The notes under the pieces are model-generated. The model saw only the letters and a program-made list of their open reading frames with translations, had not been told where the DNA came from and searched no databases. Below are positions 1-6,843 of a DNA stretch of 44,286 nt, piece by piece. Position 1 is the first letter of the stretch; every line of letters begins with the position of its first letter. Source of the stretch: Verrucomicrobiales bacterium (GTDB taxonomy: Bacteria > Verrucomicrobiota > Verrucomicrobiia > Limisphaerales > Palsa-1400); the NCBI GenBank assembly GCA_003140095.1, contig PLIU01000110.1, positions 1-44,286 on the forward strand. The letters are read 5' to 3'. The position numbers were made by a program, and so were the translations under genes.

Positions 1-2
1 CA

Positions 3-143
3 AACCCGGTCAAATCAAACCAACAGGGCTATCCTATTGACTCCAGTGACCCACAATTTGCAGCAGCGATGGGCCAGAATGCCTCGGAATTTGGCGGCAA
101 GAATGAACGAAAACACAATTTCGGCTCTAGCTGGAGTCGTTAG
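3..143 (+). CDS. C-terminal end of an unknown protein (cut by window edge)
   Basis: The frame ending at the TAG at 141-143 is open back to the window edge. It encodes a plausible soluble C-terminus: rich in Q, N, S and G, with a charged patch (GGKNERKHNF) shortly before the stop. No start is visible, so the gene begins outside the window. I do not recognise the family. The first bases contain the TCAAACC-type repeat that recurs at 259 and 8376, so the repeat may overlap this frame and the call could be chance. The 248 bases after the stop hold repeats and then the promoter of the next gene. Confidence 0.35.
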   Translation, partial: NPVKSNQQGYPIDSSDPQFAAAMGQNASEFGGKNERKHNFGSSWSR

Positions 144-258
144 CCAAACCAAATCAAACCTTTGAGCGGGAAGTATCTATGGCACACGGAGTTGCACGGG
201 AGAGGAATGGGGGTTCGGCAGGGTTTAGAATTAAGATTAGGATTACGAATGGATTTAG

Positions 259-282
259 TCAAACCCAGTCAAACCCGGCCCA
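259..282. repeat. Interspersed GTCAAACCC-type short repeat
   Basis: The unit GTCAAACCC occurs twice in direct succession here. Related copies are at 1-20 (AAACCCGGTCAAATCAAAC), 145-159 (CAAACCAAATCAAACC) and 8376-8394 (AGTCAAATCCAGTCAAACC). All lie in intergenic DNA or at gene ends. I see no coding role. The spread suggests a small interspersed repeat of this genome. Confidence 0.45.
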
Positions 283-319
283 ACCTAGCACTGAGGGTCT
301 CAGGCCAAGTCAAAGACTT

Positions 320-350
320 TTGACTTTTTAAGATTTTCGCTTGCTATCTT
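320..350 (+). promoter_or_regulatory. Predicted sigma70 promoter of the BlaI/M56 operon
   Basis: A TTGACT -35 box at 320-325 and a TATCTT -10 box at 345-350 are separated by 19 bases. The -10 is preceded by TGC, an extended -10 that can compensate for the long spacer. The promoter abuts the operator repeats at 348-385, which fits repression by the downstream BlaI-type protein. Confidence 0.5.
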
Positions 351-385
351 ACAAATGTGGGATACAGTTTTCTTACAAACGTAAG
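348..385 (+). promoter_or_regulatory. Twin BlaI/MecI-type operator half-palindromes
   Basis: Two similar 14-base elements lie 10 bases apart: CTTACAAATGTGGG at 348-361 and CTTACAAACGTAAG at 372-385. The second has perfect CTTAC/GTAAG arms. BlaI/MecI repressors are known to bind TACA-N2-TGTA-like dyads as dimers. Both elements carry TACAAA followed by TGTG or CGTA. They sit between the -10 box and the repressor start at 392, so binding should block transcription of both genes (inference). Confidence 0.55.
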
Positions 386-391
386 AAGAAT

Positions 392-796
392 ATGAGCTTC
401 GAGACAAAACCTGAAAGTGAGGGAAAGAATCTGCCCAGGATTTCTGACGCGGAATGGACGGTGCTGAAGGCGGTCTGGCAACTGCAGACTCCGACCGCCC
501 GCGAAGTGGTGGAGAAACTCAAGGATGAAGCGAATTGGAAGCCCAAGACCATCCACACCCTCCTGAGCCGATTGGTGCAAAAGGGGGCGCTGACTACTGA
601 AAAGCCGAGACGGGAATATGTGTTCAAGCCGCTGGTCGCAGAACGGGAGTGCCGCCTGGCGGCCAGCCGGTCGTTCCTGGAAAAGGTGTTTGACGGGGAA
701 ATTGCGCCTTTCCTGGCTTGCTTCCTGGAGCGCGAAAAGCTCACGCGCGAGGAAATCGAGGAACTTAAGGCAATCCTGGAGGAAAAAGGTTCATGA
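392..796 (+). CDS. blaI: BlaI/MecI/CopY-family transcriptional repressor
   Basis: A 134-residue winged-helix repressor of the family that controls beta-lactamase, MecA or copper operons and is inactivated by proteolysis by a partner M56 protease. The N-terminal half shows the family pattern: ISDAEWTVLKAVW, then the wing segment KTIHTLLSRLVQKGAL, then a helical C-terminal dimerisation part. The start at 392 gives the usual family length; the frame could begin upstream at a TTG at 341, but that would lie inside the promoter. It overlaps the protease gene by four bases (ATGA at 793-796), so translation is coupled. Twin operators just upstream indicate autoregulation. The inducer is unknown; the partner lacks a penicillin-binding sensor, so an antibiotic-resistance role should not be assumed. 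Confidence 0.88.
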   Translation: MSFETKPESEGKNLPRISDAEWTVLKAVWQLQTPTAREVVEKLKDEANWKPKTIHTLLSRLVQKGALTTEKPRREYVFKPLVAERECRLAASRSFLEKVFDGEIAPFLACFLEREKLTREEIEELKAILEEKGS

Positions 797-2766
797 ATAC
801 ACTTCTGGCCCTGAGCGAGCGCGCGTTCGATTGGACTTGGAAGACTTCCCTAAACGCGGCTGTGCTCGCGGCGCTGGTTTTTCTGGCACAGAAACTCCTG
901 AGCCGATGGCTGACTCCGCGTTTCCGTTACACGCTAAGCCTGCTCATTTTCATCCGGTTGTTGTTCCCGCCGGTTCCTTCCAGCCCGCGCAGTTTGGAAA
1001 ACCTTTGCCGGCTTGGGTCTTCGCCCAAGGAATCCGCAGCCGCCACGATCGCCCCGGAGCCATTGACCGAGGAAGCCAATCCGGCGCGGCTGGCTGACAT
1101 TTCGGCTGCCGTTTCAACTGGATCTGCTTCCCGCATTTCACCCGTCATTTCCCACCTCCCCGCGCCTCTTGCGCCACGCCTGCCGGTGCGCGCCTGGATA
1201 AGCCTGGTTTGGGCGGGCGGATGTCTTGGCCTGGTGATGCTCGCCGGTTGGCGCTACCGGCAATGGCATGGCCTGATTGCGCGCGGGCAACCGATTTCCG
1301 ATCCGCCACTGCTGGCATTGCTTGACAGCGCCCGCGCGGCCATGGGCGTGCGTCGTCCAGTCAAGCTGATAGCCGTGACACGATTGAACAGCCCGGCTGT
1401 GTTCGGGTATAGGCGGGTCTGCCTGCTTTTGCCCCAAAGCGCAACAGGCCCATTGAGCGCACAGGAACTGCGCATGGTTTTCCTGCATGAAATGGCTCAT
1501 GTCCGCCGGCACGACGTTGGCCTGAACTTTTTGTTCATCGCCGTCCAATTCCTGCATTGGTTCAATCCTCTGGTCTGGCTGGCGATCCATCGGATTCGGG
1601 CCGATCGCGAATTGGTCTGCGACGGGATGGTGATGAGCCATCTGCCGGCGGCGCAGCGCCCACATTACGGACAAGTCCTGCTCAAACTGATGTCAGGATT
1701 CTCGGCGGAAACACCGGTTTTTGCCGGAGCGCTTCCCGTCGTTGGCAGCATACAAGAAATCAAACGGAGGTTAATTATGATCAAACATTACGGACATGGC
1801 AGTTTCGGAGCCGGTTTGGCGACCGCGTTGGCGGTGGCGGCGCTGACCTGCGCCACCTTTACGCGCGCCCAAGAACAAGTCGCGGGTGACGCCGATTGGA
1901 CGGACTGGAACAATCACCAAAGCATTGGCTCGTTCTACGCAGTCGCCGGCACGGCAAAGGAAACGGTCGCCGTCGGCATTGACGGACTCATCGCGACTCG
2001 CAACAACACCACCGGGGTTTGGACGACCCAGACCTTCACCGGCGATCCCGATTTTCGGGCCATTGTCTATGCGAATAACCGATATGTCATCGTCCGCGAG
2101 GCGGGCTTCATCATGACCAGCCCGGACGGACTTAAATGGACCAGCCGCACGTCTCCCACCGCAGAGAACTTGATGGGATTATTCTGGGACGGACATCAAT
2201 ACCTGGCCGGTGGGAACCGCGGAACAATATTATCCAGCCCAGACGGCATGAAGTGGGCCAGCCGCGATTCGGGCAGTCAAATAAACTTTTACAGTTTCAG
2301 CTACTCCGGCGCGCGCTATGTCGCCGTTGGGAATGATGGCATTCTCATCAGCAAGGATTCTGTTTCATGGATGGCGCCAACGACTGCTCCCAGGTCGGTG
2401 CCGTTCACAGCCTGCACGTGGACGGGCAAGGAGTTTCTCGCTTGCGGACTGGGAGAGGACAAAAATCCCACTATCTACACCAGCCCGGACGGCGATGTCT
2501 GGAGGTTACGTGACACCACGATTAGGGCATCGCTGCGCGCGGCGACGACCATCAAGGGCACGATTTACGTCGCCGGTGACAGCGTCATCGAGAAGTCCAC
2601 CGACGGCGGAGCGACGTGGACGGACACCTTCATGAACGTTGGCGGCAACAAGCTCTTCATGGGTTTAGCCAGCAACGGCGAGTATTTGATTGCCGCCGGA
2701 TTCAATCACAACGTCTGGGCTATGCCATTGTCAGCCAAGCCGGTTGTCAAACAGAATGAGCCATAA
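793..2766 (+). CDS. BlaR1-like M56 membrane protease fused to an Asp-box beta-propeller
   Basis: A 657-residue antirepressor-type protease. The first ~340 residues are the M56 module: hydrophobic segments near residues 20-40, 45-60 and 135-155, zinc motif H232-E-M-A-H236, and the third ligand E273 in the RELVCD motif. A fourth membrane segment lies near 335-355. The rest, outside the membrane, is a propeller of about six repeats of the type G-x-I-x-x-S-P-D-G-x-x-W, including a classical Asp box STDGGATW. Known BlaR1/MecR1 carry a penicillin-binding domain at this position, so this protein probably senses something else. Coupled to the repressor by an ATGA overlap. Oddity: GGAGG at 1766-1770 precedes an in-frame ATG at 1777, which would start a signal-peptide-like segment and release the propeller alone. 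Family assignment is firm; the ligand is unknown. Confidence 0.85.
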   Translation: MNTLLALSERAFDWTWKTSLNAAVLAALVFLAQKLLSRWLTPRFRYTLSLLIFIRLLFPPVPSSPRSLENLCRLGSSPKESAAATIAPEPLTEEANPARLADISAAVSTGSASRISPVISHLPAPLAPRLPVRAWISLVWAGGCLGLVMLAGWRYRQWHGLIARGQPISDPPLLALLDSARAAMGVRRPVKLIAVTRLNSPAVFGYRRVCLLLPQSATGPLSAQELRMVFLHEMAHVRRHDVGLNFLFIAVQFLHWFNPLVWLAIHRIRADRELVCDGMVMSHLPAAQRPHYGQVLLKLMSGFSAETPVFAGALPVVGSIQEIKRRLIMIKHYGHGSFGAGLATALAVAALTCATFTRAQEQVAGDADWTDWNNHQSIGSFYAVAGTAKETVAVGIDGLIATRNNTTGVWTTQTFTGDPDFRAIVYANNRYVIVREAGFIMTSPDGLKWTSRTSPTAENLMGLFWDGHQYLAGGNRGTILSSPDGMKWASRDSGSQINFYSFSYSGARYVAVGNDGILISKDSVSWMAPTTAPRSVPFTACTWTGKEFLACGLGEDKNPTIYTSPDGDVWRLRDTTIRASLRAATTIKGTIYVAGDSVIEKSTDGGATWTDTFMNVGGNKLFMGLASNGEYLIAAGFNHNVWAMPLSAKPVVKQNEP

Positions 2767-2946
2767 GTGTCACATCTTAATTTTAATACCCGGTCTGATG
2801 ATAGACCTCCATTAGAATCCCTGTCACCACATGTCTGATTGCAATTGGCCCATTCAATCCTACATGCGCATTCGCAGGACAACAAGAATTAATACACTTA
2901 CCATATACTTTTCGTGTCCGGTTTGCGTATGATCAGGGTGAAACTT

Positions 2947-3156
2947 ATGGATACCTCAGATTTCAAATTCTATTGTTCCCACTGCGATCAGCCTTTGAAG
3001 TGCGATCCCTGTCACGCCGGCCGGCAGATTCAATGCCCGGCCTGCCAGCATCTCATCCGCATTCCCAGTCCGCCGGCGGGCACCGGTTTCACCCACGTCC
3101 AGCCGGAGTCCGGCCAGACCTGGGCCACGCATGTGCCGAAGGGCAACAAGGCCTGA
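2947..3156 (+). CDS. Small zinc-ribbon protein
   Basis: A 69-residue protein. Its first half is a four-cysteine zinc ribbon of the form CSHC...CPAC, followed by the hydrophobic turn HLIRIP and a Pro/Gly-rich tail. The same ribbon type forms the N-terminus of the MoxR protein at 8608. Such ribbons are common as short stand-alone ORFs or N-terminal add-ons in Verrucomicrobiota-like genomes (from memory). The start at 2947 follows GGGTGAAACTT; an alternative ATG lies at 2932. The 180 bases upstream hold no other gene. Function unknown; zinc binding is inferred from the cysteines. Confidence 0.6.
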   Translation: MDTSDFKFYCSHCDQPLKCDPCHAGRQIQCPACQHLIRIPSPPAGTGFTHVQPESGQTWATHVPKGNKA

Positions 3157-3281
3157 ATCGGCCGGGCAAGGGAAGATCAGCGCGGGGTCAGCCCACGCAT
3201 CTCGCGTACACCCGCAAAAGCCGCGTCCCCGGCATTCGCGCACGTTGACTCTCCTGCCGAGGCAATGGCATTCTGTCCTTC

Positions 3282-3884
3282 ATGGAACTTGATTTGGAAG
3301 GTCAATTGGCCGACCGCGCGTATCCGATTCTGGCGAGCCTGGTGACGCCGCGCCCGATTGCGCTCGTGACCACCGTCAACCCGGACGGCAAGGTCAACGC
3401 CGCTCCGTTCAGTTTCTTCAACATGCTGGGGGCGTCGCCTCCGATTCTGGGCTTCGCCCCGGGCGACCGCGACGATGGCACACCCAAGGACACGGCCCGG
3501 AACATCCGCCTTACCCACGAATTCGTGGTGAACCTGGTGGATGAAGCCATTGCGGAAGCGATGAACAAATGCGCCGCTTCGCTGCCCTACGGGGAAAACG
3601 AACTCCTGCCCGCAGGTTTGCATGCAGCGCCCTCGTCCATGGTAAAACCACCCCGCATTCTCGAGTCGCCAGCCAGCCTGGAATGCAAGGAATGGGGGAC
3701 GTTGCAGATTGGGGACAACCGCGTCGTCATCGGCATGGTCAAGCGGCTTCACCTGCGCGAGGAATTGTTCGATGTGGACAAGCAGCGGGTCCGGACCGAC
3801 AAGCTCTTTCTCATCGGCCGCATGGCCTCGCCGCACTGGTATTGCCGCACTCGCGACCGTTTCGAAATGATTCGGCCCAAGTGA
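3282..3884 (+). CDS. Flavin reductase-like FMN-binding split-barrel protein
   Basis: A 200-residue protein of the flavin reductase-like domain family, which binds FMN and transfers electrons from NAD(P)H or acts in small-molecule reduction. The N-terminal strand pattern YPILASLVTPRPIALVTT and the following DGKVNAAPFSFFN are the family's flavin-contacting segment. The later EFVVNLVDEAIAEAMN and IGMVKRLHL segments complete the barrel. Length matches the family. It stands alone, and its stop lies 14 bases from the convergent peroxiredoxin gene's stop. The specific substrate cannot be read from sequence. Confidence 0.85.
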   Translation: MELDLEGQLADRAYPILASLVTPRPIALVTTVNPDGKVNAAPFSFFNMLGASPPILGFAPGDRDDGTPKDTARNIRLTHEFVVNLVDEAIAEAMNKCAASLPYGENELLPAGLHAAPSSMVKPPRILESPASLECKEWGTLQIGDNRVVIGMVKRLHLREELFDVDKQRVRTDKLFLIGRMASPHWYCRTRDRFEMIRPK

Positions 3885-3898
3885 GCCATGCGTGCCAA

Positions 3899-4840
3899 CT
3901 AAGGCGAAACCTTGCCGCTCAGGTTCGCCAAAGCCGCCGCCAATTCCTTCACATGCACAGCGGGATCCGGCGAGTCGGTGATGTGCATGATCTTCCCGTC
4001 CAATCCGATAAGAAAGCTGACGCGGCGGTCCATTCTTTGGGACCTCGACAATTCCGAAGGATAGGCGTCTTCGAGTAGCAAGCGGTTAAGGTGGGCCAGC
4101 GTGGGGCCTTTCGGACTTTGCTTTAAAAGTTCGGTCGTTTCTGGCCGCAATGAGACGCCTTTGAATCGCCCGGCATTGTAAACGCACGGGCCTTTAATTA
4201 TTTTGTCAAAAGCTTGGACAATAACTTCTCGAGCTTCCTTCGAGGTTGGGGCCGATGCCTGATAGCTCATGAGCAATGATTGTCCTGACTTTGACAATCT
4301 CTTCCACAGAAAAACGGATACTGGATCGGATTGTCCCTTCAATCGATTTATAAGTCCTGGCAAATCCTTGAACTTGCTCACGGAAGAGGTCGCGGAACCC
4401 GTTTTCTTAAATTCACCCATCCGGGCGCCGTAGGCATCGGCAATTGCGCCATCGGTATCGGCCAACAGCGGAAAGTTCAGGTTGTACTTGAAAATAAATT
4501 CCTTATGGGTGTCTTTGTCGTCGAAACTAACGCCCACCACATCCACGCCCGCCTGTTTAAGCTCGACCATATTGTCGCGCAGGCTGCAAGCCTCGGCCGT
4601 GCAACCGGCAGTGTCGTCTTTGGGATAGAAATACAGAAACACAACACCTTTGCCGATGTGGTCGGAGAGTTTCCAATGATTGCCATCCTGGTCCCGGCCC
4701 GAAAATGGCGGGGCGTCCTGGCCCTCCAAGGGAGGAGAAGCAGGCTCGGCCAACAGAGGCAACGCGGCAGCCAGAGCGGTGGCGCAAAACCAGCATAGAG
4801 GATGTCGCGACGTTTTCAGAGCGTGACCATTCAATCTCAT
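3899..4840 (-). CDS. Exported PrxQ/Bcp-type peroxiredoxin with a large internal insertion
   Basis: A 313-residue thiol peroxidase of the Bcp/PrxQ class. The N-terminal ~31 residues are a signal peptide with an Ala/Leu core ending in LLAEP, so it acts outside the cytoplasm. The peroxidatic cysteine is C80 in the YPKDDTAGCTAEAC motif and the resolving cysteine is C85, the five-residue spacing of atypical 2-Cys PrxQ. After the conserved ADAYGARMGEF (ending ~144) the family normally runs straight into the strand RRVSFLIGLDGKI. Here that strand appears only at ~272, so about 125 extra residues interrupt the fold. The ATG at 4840 is chosen because it begins the signal peptide; the open frame continues upstream with Arg/His-rich sequence unlike a protein. 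Downstream of threonine synthase on the same strand, 92 bases away. Confidence 0.8.
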   Translation of the reverse strand: MRLNGHALKTSRHPLCWFCATALAAALPLLAEPASPPLEGQDAPPFSGRDQDGNHWKLSDHIGKGVVFLYFYPKDDTAGCTAEACSLRDNMVELKQAGVDVVGVSFDDKDTHKEFIFKYNLNFPLLADTDGAIADAYGARMGEFKKTGSATSSVSKFKDLPGLINRLKGQSDPVSVFLWKRLSKSGQSLLMSYQASAPTSKEAREVIVQAFDKIIKGPCVYNAGRFKGVSLRPETTELLKQSPKGPTLAHLNRLLLEDAYPSELSRSQRMDRRVSFLIGLDGKIMHITDSPDPAVHVKELAAALANLSGKVSP

Positions 4841-4932
4841 TAAACACCGGCGGTCAACTTTCGCTTTCGGCGAATCTTTCTCCAAGCACCACTTGCACGT
4901 CATGTATGCGCCGGCGGAGGGCCTGGCTTGGC

Positions 4933-6153
4933 TTAAATCGATTCCCAATCCGTTCGTTCTGTGAGGTCGATGCGCCGCAGGTTTTCTTTCACGGCTCCGG
5001 GGTATTTTTGCGCCGCGCCGGTGTTGAAGATCACAATGCGATCGTTGGGTTTGAGCGTGCCGCGTTGCAACAGGAGTTCGAGCACGCCCAAACAGATGGC
5101 GCTTTCGGGGCAAAGCGAAATACCCTCACGGGAGGCGGCAAGGCGCATCCATTTCGGGATGTCCGCTTCGGACGCAGCCAAGGCCGCGCCGCCACTCTCG
5201 CGCACAGCATCCAGAACCATGAAATCGCCGACGGTGGACGGGACGCGAAGGCCACTGGCCATCGTCGCGGGGTTCTCGAATGGTTGCGCAAAGCGCGCCC
5301 CCCGGTTGAACGCCTCCACAATCGGCGCGCATCCGTCGCTTTGGCAGGCGAACATTTTTGGCCTCTTCGGCGACTTGAGCCAGCCGAGGCGTTCCAGTTC
5401 CTGAAAGGCCTTCCACATTCCAATCAGACCGGTGCCCCCGCCTGTCGGGTACAAAATCACGTCGGGCAACTCCCAGTCGAACTGCTCGGCCAGCTCAAGC
5501 CCCATGGTCTTTTTGCCTTCGATCCGATACGGCTCTTTGAGGGTTGAAAGGTTGAACCAGCCTTTGACTTTCGTCCCCTCGCCAACCAGGCGCCCGCAAT
5601 CGGCAATCAGGCCGTTCACCAGGAACGTTTTCGCGCCGGCGAGGTAGCATTCCTTCATGTTAATTACGGGTGCGTCGTCCGGCATGAAGACATACGCTTC
5701 CATCCCGGCTGCGGCAGCGTAAGCAGCCATCGCCCCGCCGGCATTTCCGGCTGTCGGCACGGCTACCTTCTTTGTGCCGAACTGGTTGGCCATCGATATG
5801 GCCATGGCCATCCCGCGCGCTTTAAAACTGCCCGTCGGCAGCCTGCTCTCGTCCTTGACATAAAGCTGGTTCAATCCGAACCAAGCCGCCAGGCGCTTGG
5901 TCTGCAAAATCGGCGTAATCGTTTCCGCCAGCGAAACGATTTTCTCCGGTTCACGAATCGGCAGTAGTTCCAAGTAGCGCCAGAGGGTGGGCGGGCGTCC
6001 GAAGAGATCTTTCCTGGCGAATTGCTGCTTCAGCGCGTTCAAGTCGTAACGGACCCAGAGTGGCCGTTGGCAGGAGGTGCAGAGGTTATAGGGCCGGTCA
6101 GCTTCAAAACGCTGGCCGCAGTTGGCACATTCAAGATGTGTGACGAAGTTCAT
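4933..6153 (-). CDS. thrC: Threonine synthase
   Basis: A 406-residue PLP enzyme that converts O-phospho-homoserine to threonine. It opens with a short zinc ribbon (CANCG...CTSCQ) often seen in this branch. The PLP lysine is K111 in the motif PTGSFKARG, and the phosphate-binding glycine loop is PTGGGTGLIG. TAGNAGGAMAAYAA is the substrate-side loop. The start at 6153 (MNFVTHLECANCG) is preferred over the upstream in-frame ATG at 6201 because it places the ribbon at the N-terminus. Some family members are annotated as pyridoxal-phosphate-dependent enzymes of unclear specificity, but the ribbon and length favour ThrC. Divergent from the fluoride riboswitch. Confidence 0.85.
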   Translation of the reverse strand: MNFVTHLECANCGQRFEADRPYNLCTSCQRPLWVRYDLNALKQQFARKDLFGRPPTLWRYLELLPIREPEKIVSLAETITPILQTKRLAAWFGLNQLYVKDESRLPTGSFKARGMAMAISMANQFGTKKVAVPTAGNAGGAMAAYAAAAGMEAYVFMPDDAPVINMKECYLAGAKTFLVNGLIADCGRLVGEGTKVKGWFNLSTLKEPYRIEGKKTMGLELAEQFDWELPDVILYPTGGGTGLIGMWKAFQELERLGWLKSPKRPKMFACQSDGCAPIVEAFNRGARFAQPFENPATMASGLRVPSTVGDFMVLDAVRESGGAALAASEADIPKWMRLAASREGISLCPESAICLGVLELLLQRGTLKPNDRIVIFNTGAAQKYPGAVKENLRRIDLTERTDWESI

Positions 6154-6282
6154 CGGAACAAAAGCCACCCTATCGATTTCACTATTTGCCTGCCAGAACA
6201 AACCAATCTCGAAACGGCTTTTGTCAGCCTTCCATCGAACAAAGGACTTGCAATGCCAATTTCTTTATGCAAGAATAATCTC

Positions 6283-6356
6283 GGCAATGGGGTTTGCCCG
6301 CTCGCCGTGAGGTGAGGAAACTGCCTGAGATATTTCAGAGCTGATGACCCCTACCG
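6283..6356 (+). ncRNA. Fluoride riboswitch (crcB motif)
   Basis: The segment matches the fluoride aptamer. GGCAATGGGGTTTGCC at 6283-6298 forms the first stem with the pseudoknot strand GGGG. A variable stem-loop follows, then AAACTGCC, a CTGA/TCAG hairpin and the conserved GCTGATGACCCCTACC at 6339-6354, whose CCCC pairs with GGGG. This is the arrangement of known crcB-motif RNAs. It precedes a crcB gene by 30 bases. No strong intrinsic terminator is visible; the ribosome site GGCAGGAG at 6371-6378 could pair with CTGCC at 6321-6325, suggesting translational control (inference). Confidence 0.88.
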
Positions 6357-6385
6357 AGACAGGTTGCATCGGCAGGAGTTTTTTT

Positions 6386-6784
6386 ATGCTCAATTATTTG
6401 TTTGTCGGTTTGGGCGGGGCTCTTGGAACCATGGGTCGATTTTGGTTAGGCGGCGTCATTTCGCGGCGCTTTGGTGAATCATTCCCTTTGGGCACGCTGG
6501 TCATCAATGTCACCGGCTCATTTGTCGTCGCTTTCTTCGCGACGATGACGGCGGCAGAAGGACGCTGGATGGTGCCGGCTCGGGAGCGTCTGTTTTTTAT
6601 GACCGGCATCTGCGGCGGTTACACCACTTTTTCCTCATTCAGTCTGCAAACACTTAACCTCGCTCTTGATGGCGAGTGGTTATACGCCGGGGCCAATGCC
6701 GTGCTTTCGCTGACGCTTTGTCTGCTGGCGGCTTGGCTCGGCTATTTCGCAGCCATGAGCTGGCGACGAACGAAAGGAATTTAA
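6386..6784 (+). CDS. crcB: Fluoride efflux channel CrcB/Fluc
   Basis: A 132-residue four-helix membrane channel that exports fluoride as a dual-topology dimer. Diagnostic motifs are GGALGTMGRFWLG in helix 1, PLGTLVINVTGSFVVAFF in helix 2 and the pore segment GICGGYTTFSSFS in helix 3, all intact. The ATG at 6386 is preferred because it follows AGGAG by a proper spacing and starts at the first helix; an upstream in-frame ATG at 6344 lies inside the riboswitch. Control by the riboswitch immediately upstream is near certain from the architecture. Confidence 0.93.
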   Translation: MLNYLFVGLGGALGTMGRFWLGGVISRRFGESFPLGTLVINVTGSFVVAFFATMTAAEGRWMVPARERLFFMTGICGGYTTFSSFSLQTLNLALDGEWLYAGANAVLSLTLCLLAAWLGYFAAMSWRRTKGI

Positions 6785-6843
6785 ACATGGGCGAGAACGA
6801 CCGCGACGGTTGGAAGCGGTCACCTTAATTAAAAGGATCCGTT

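Noticed and set aside
4840-5113. 91-residue N-terminal extension of the peroxiredoxin frame
   Set aside because: Arg/His-rich, overlaps the end of threonine synthase, and the signal peptide begins only at 4840.
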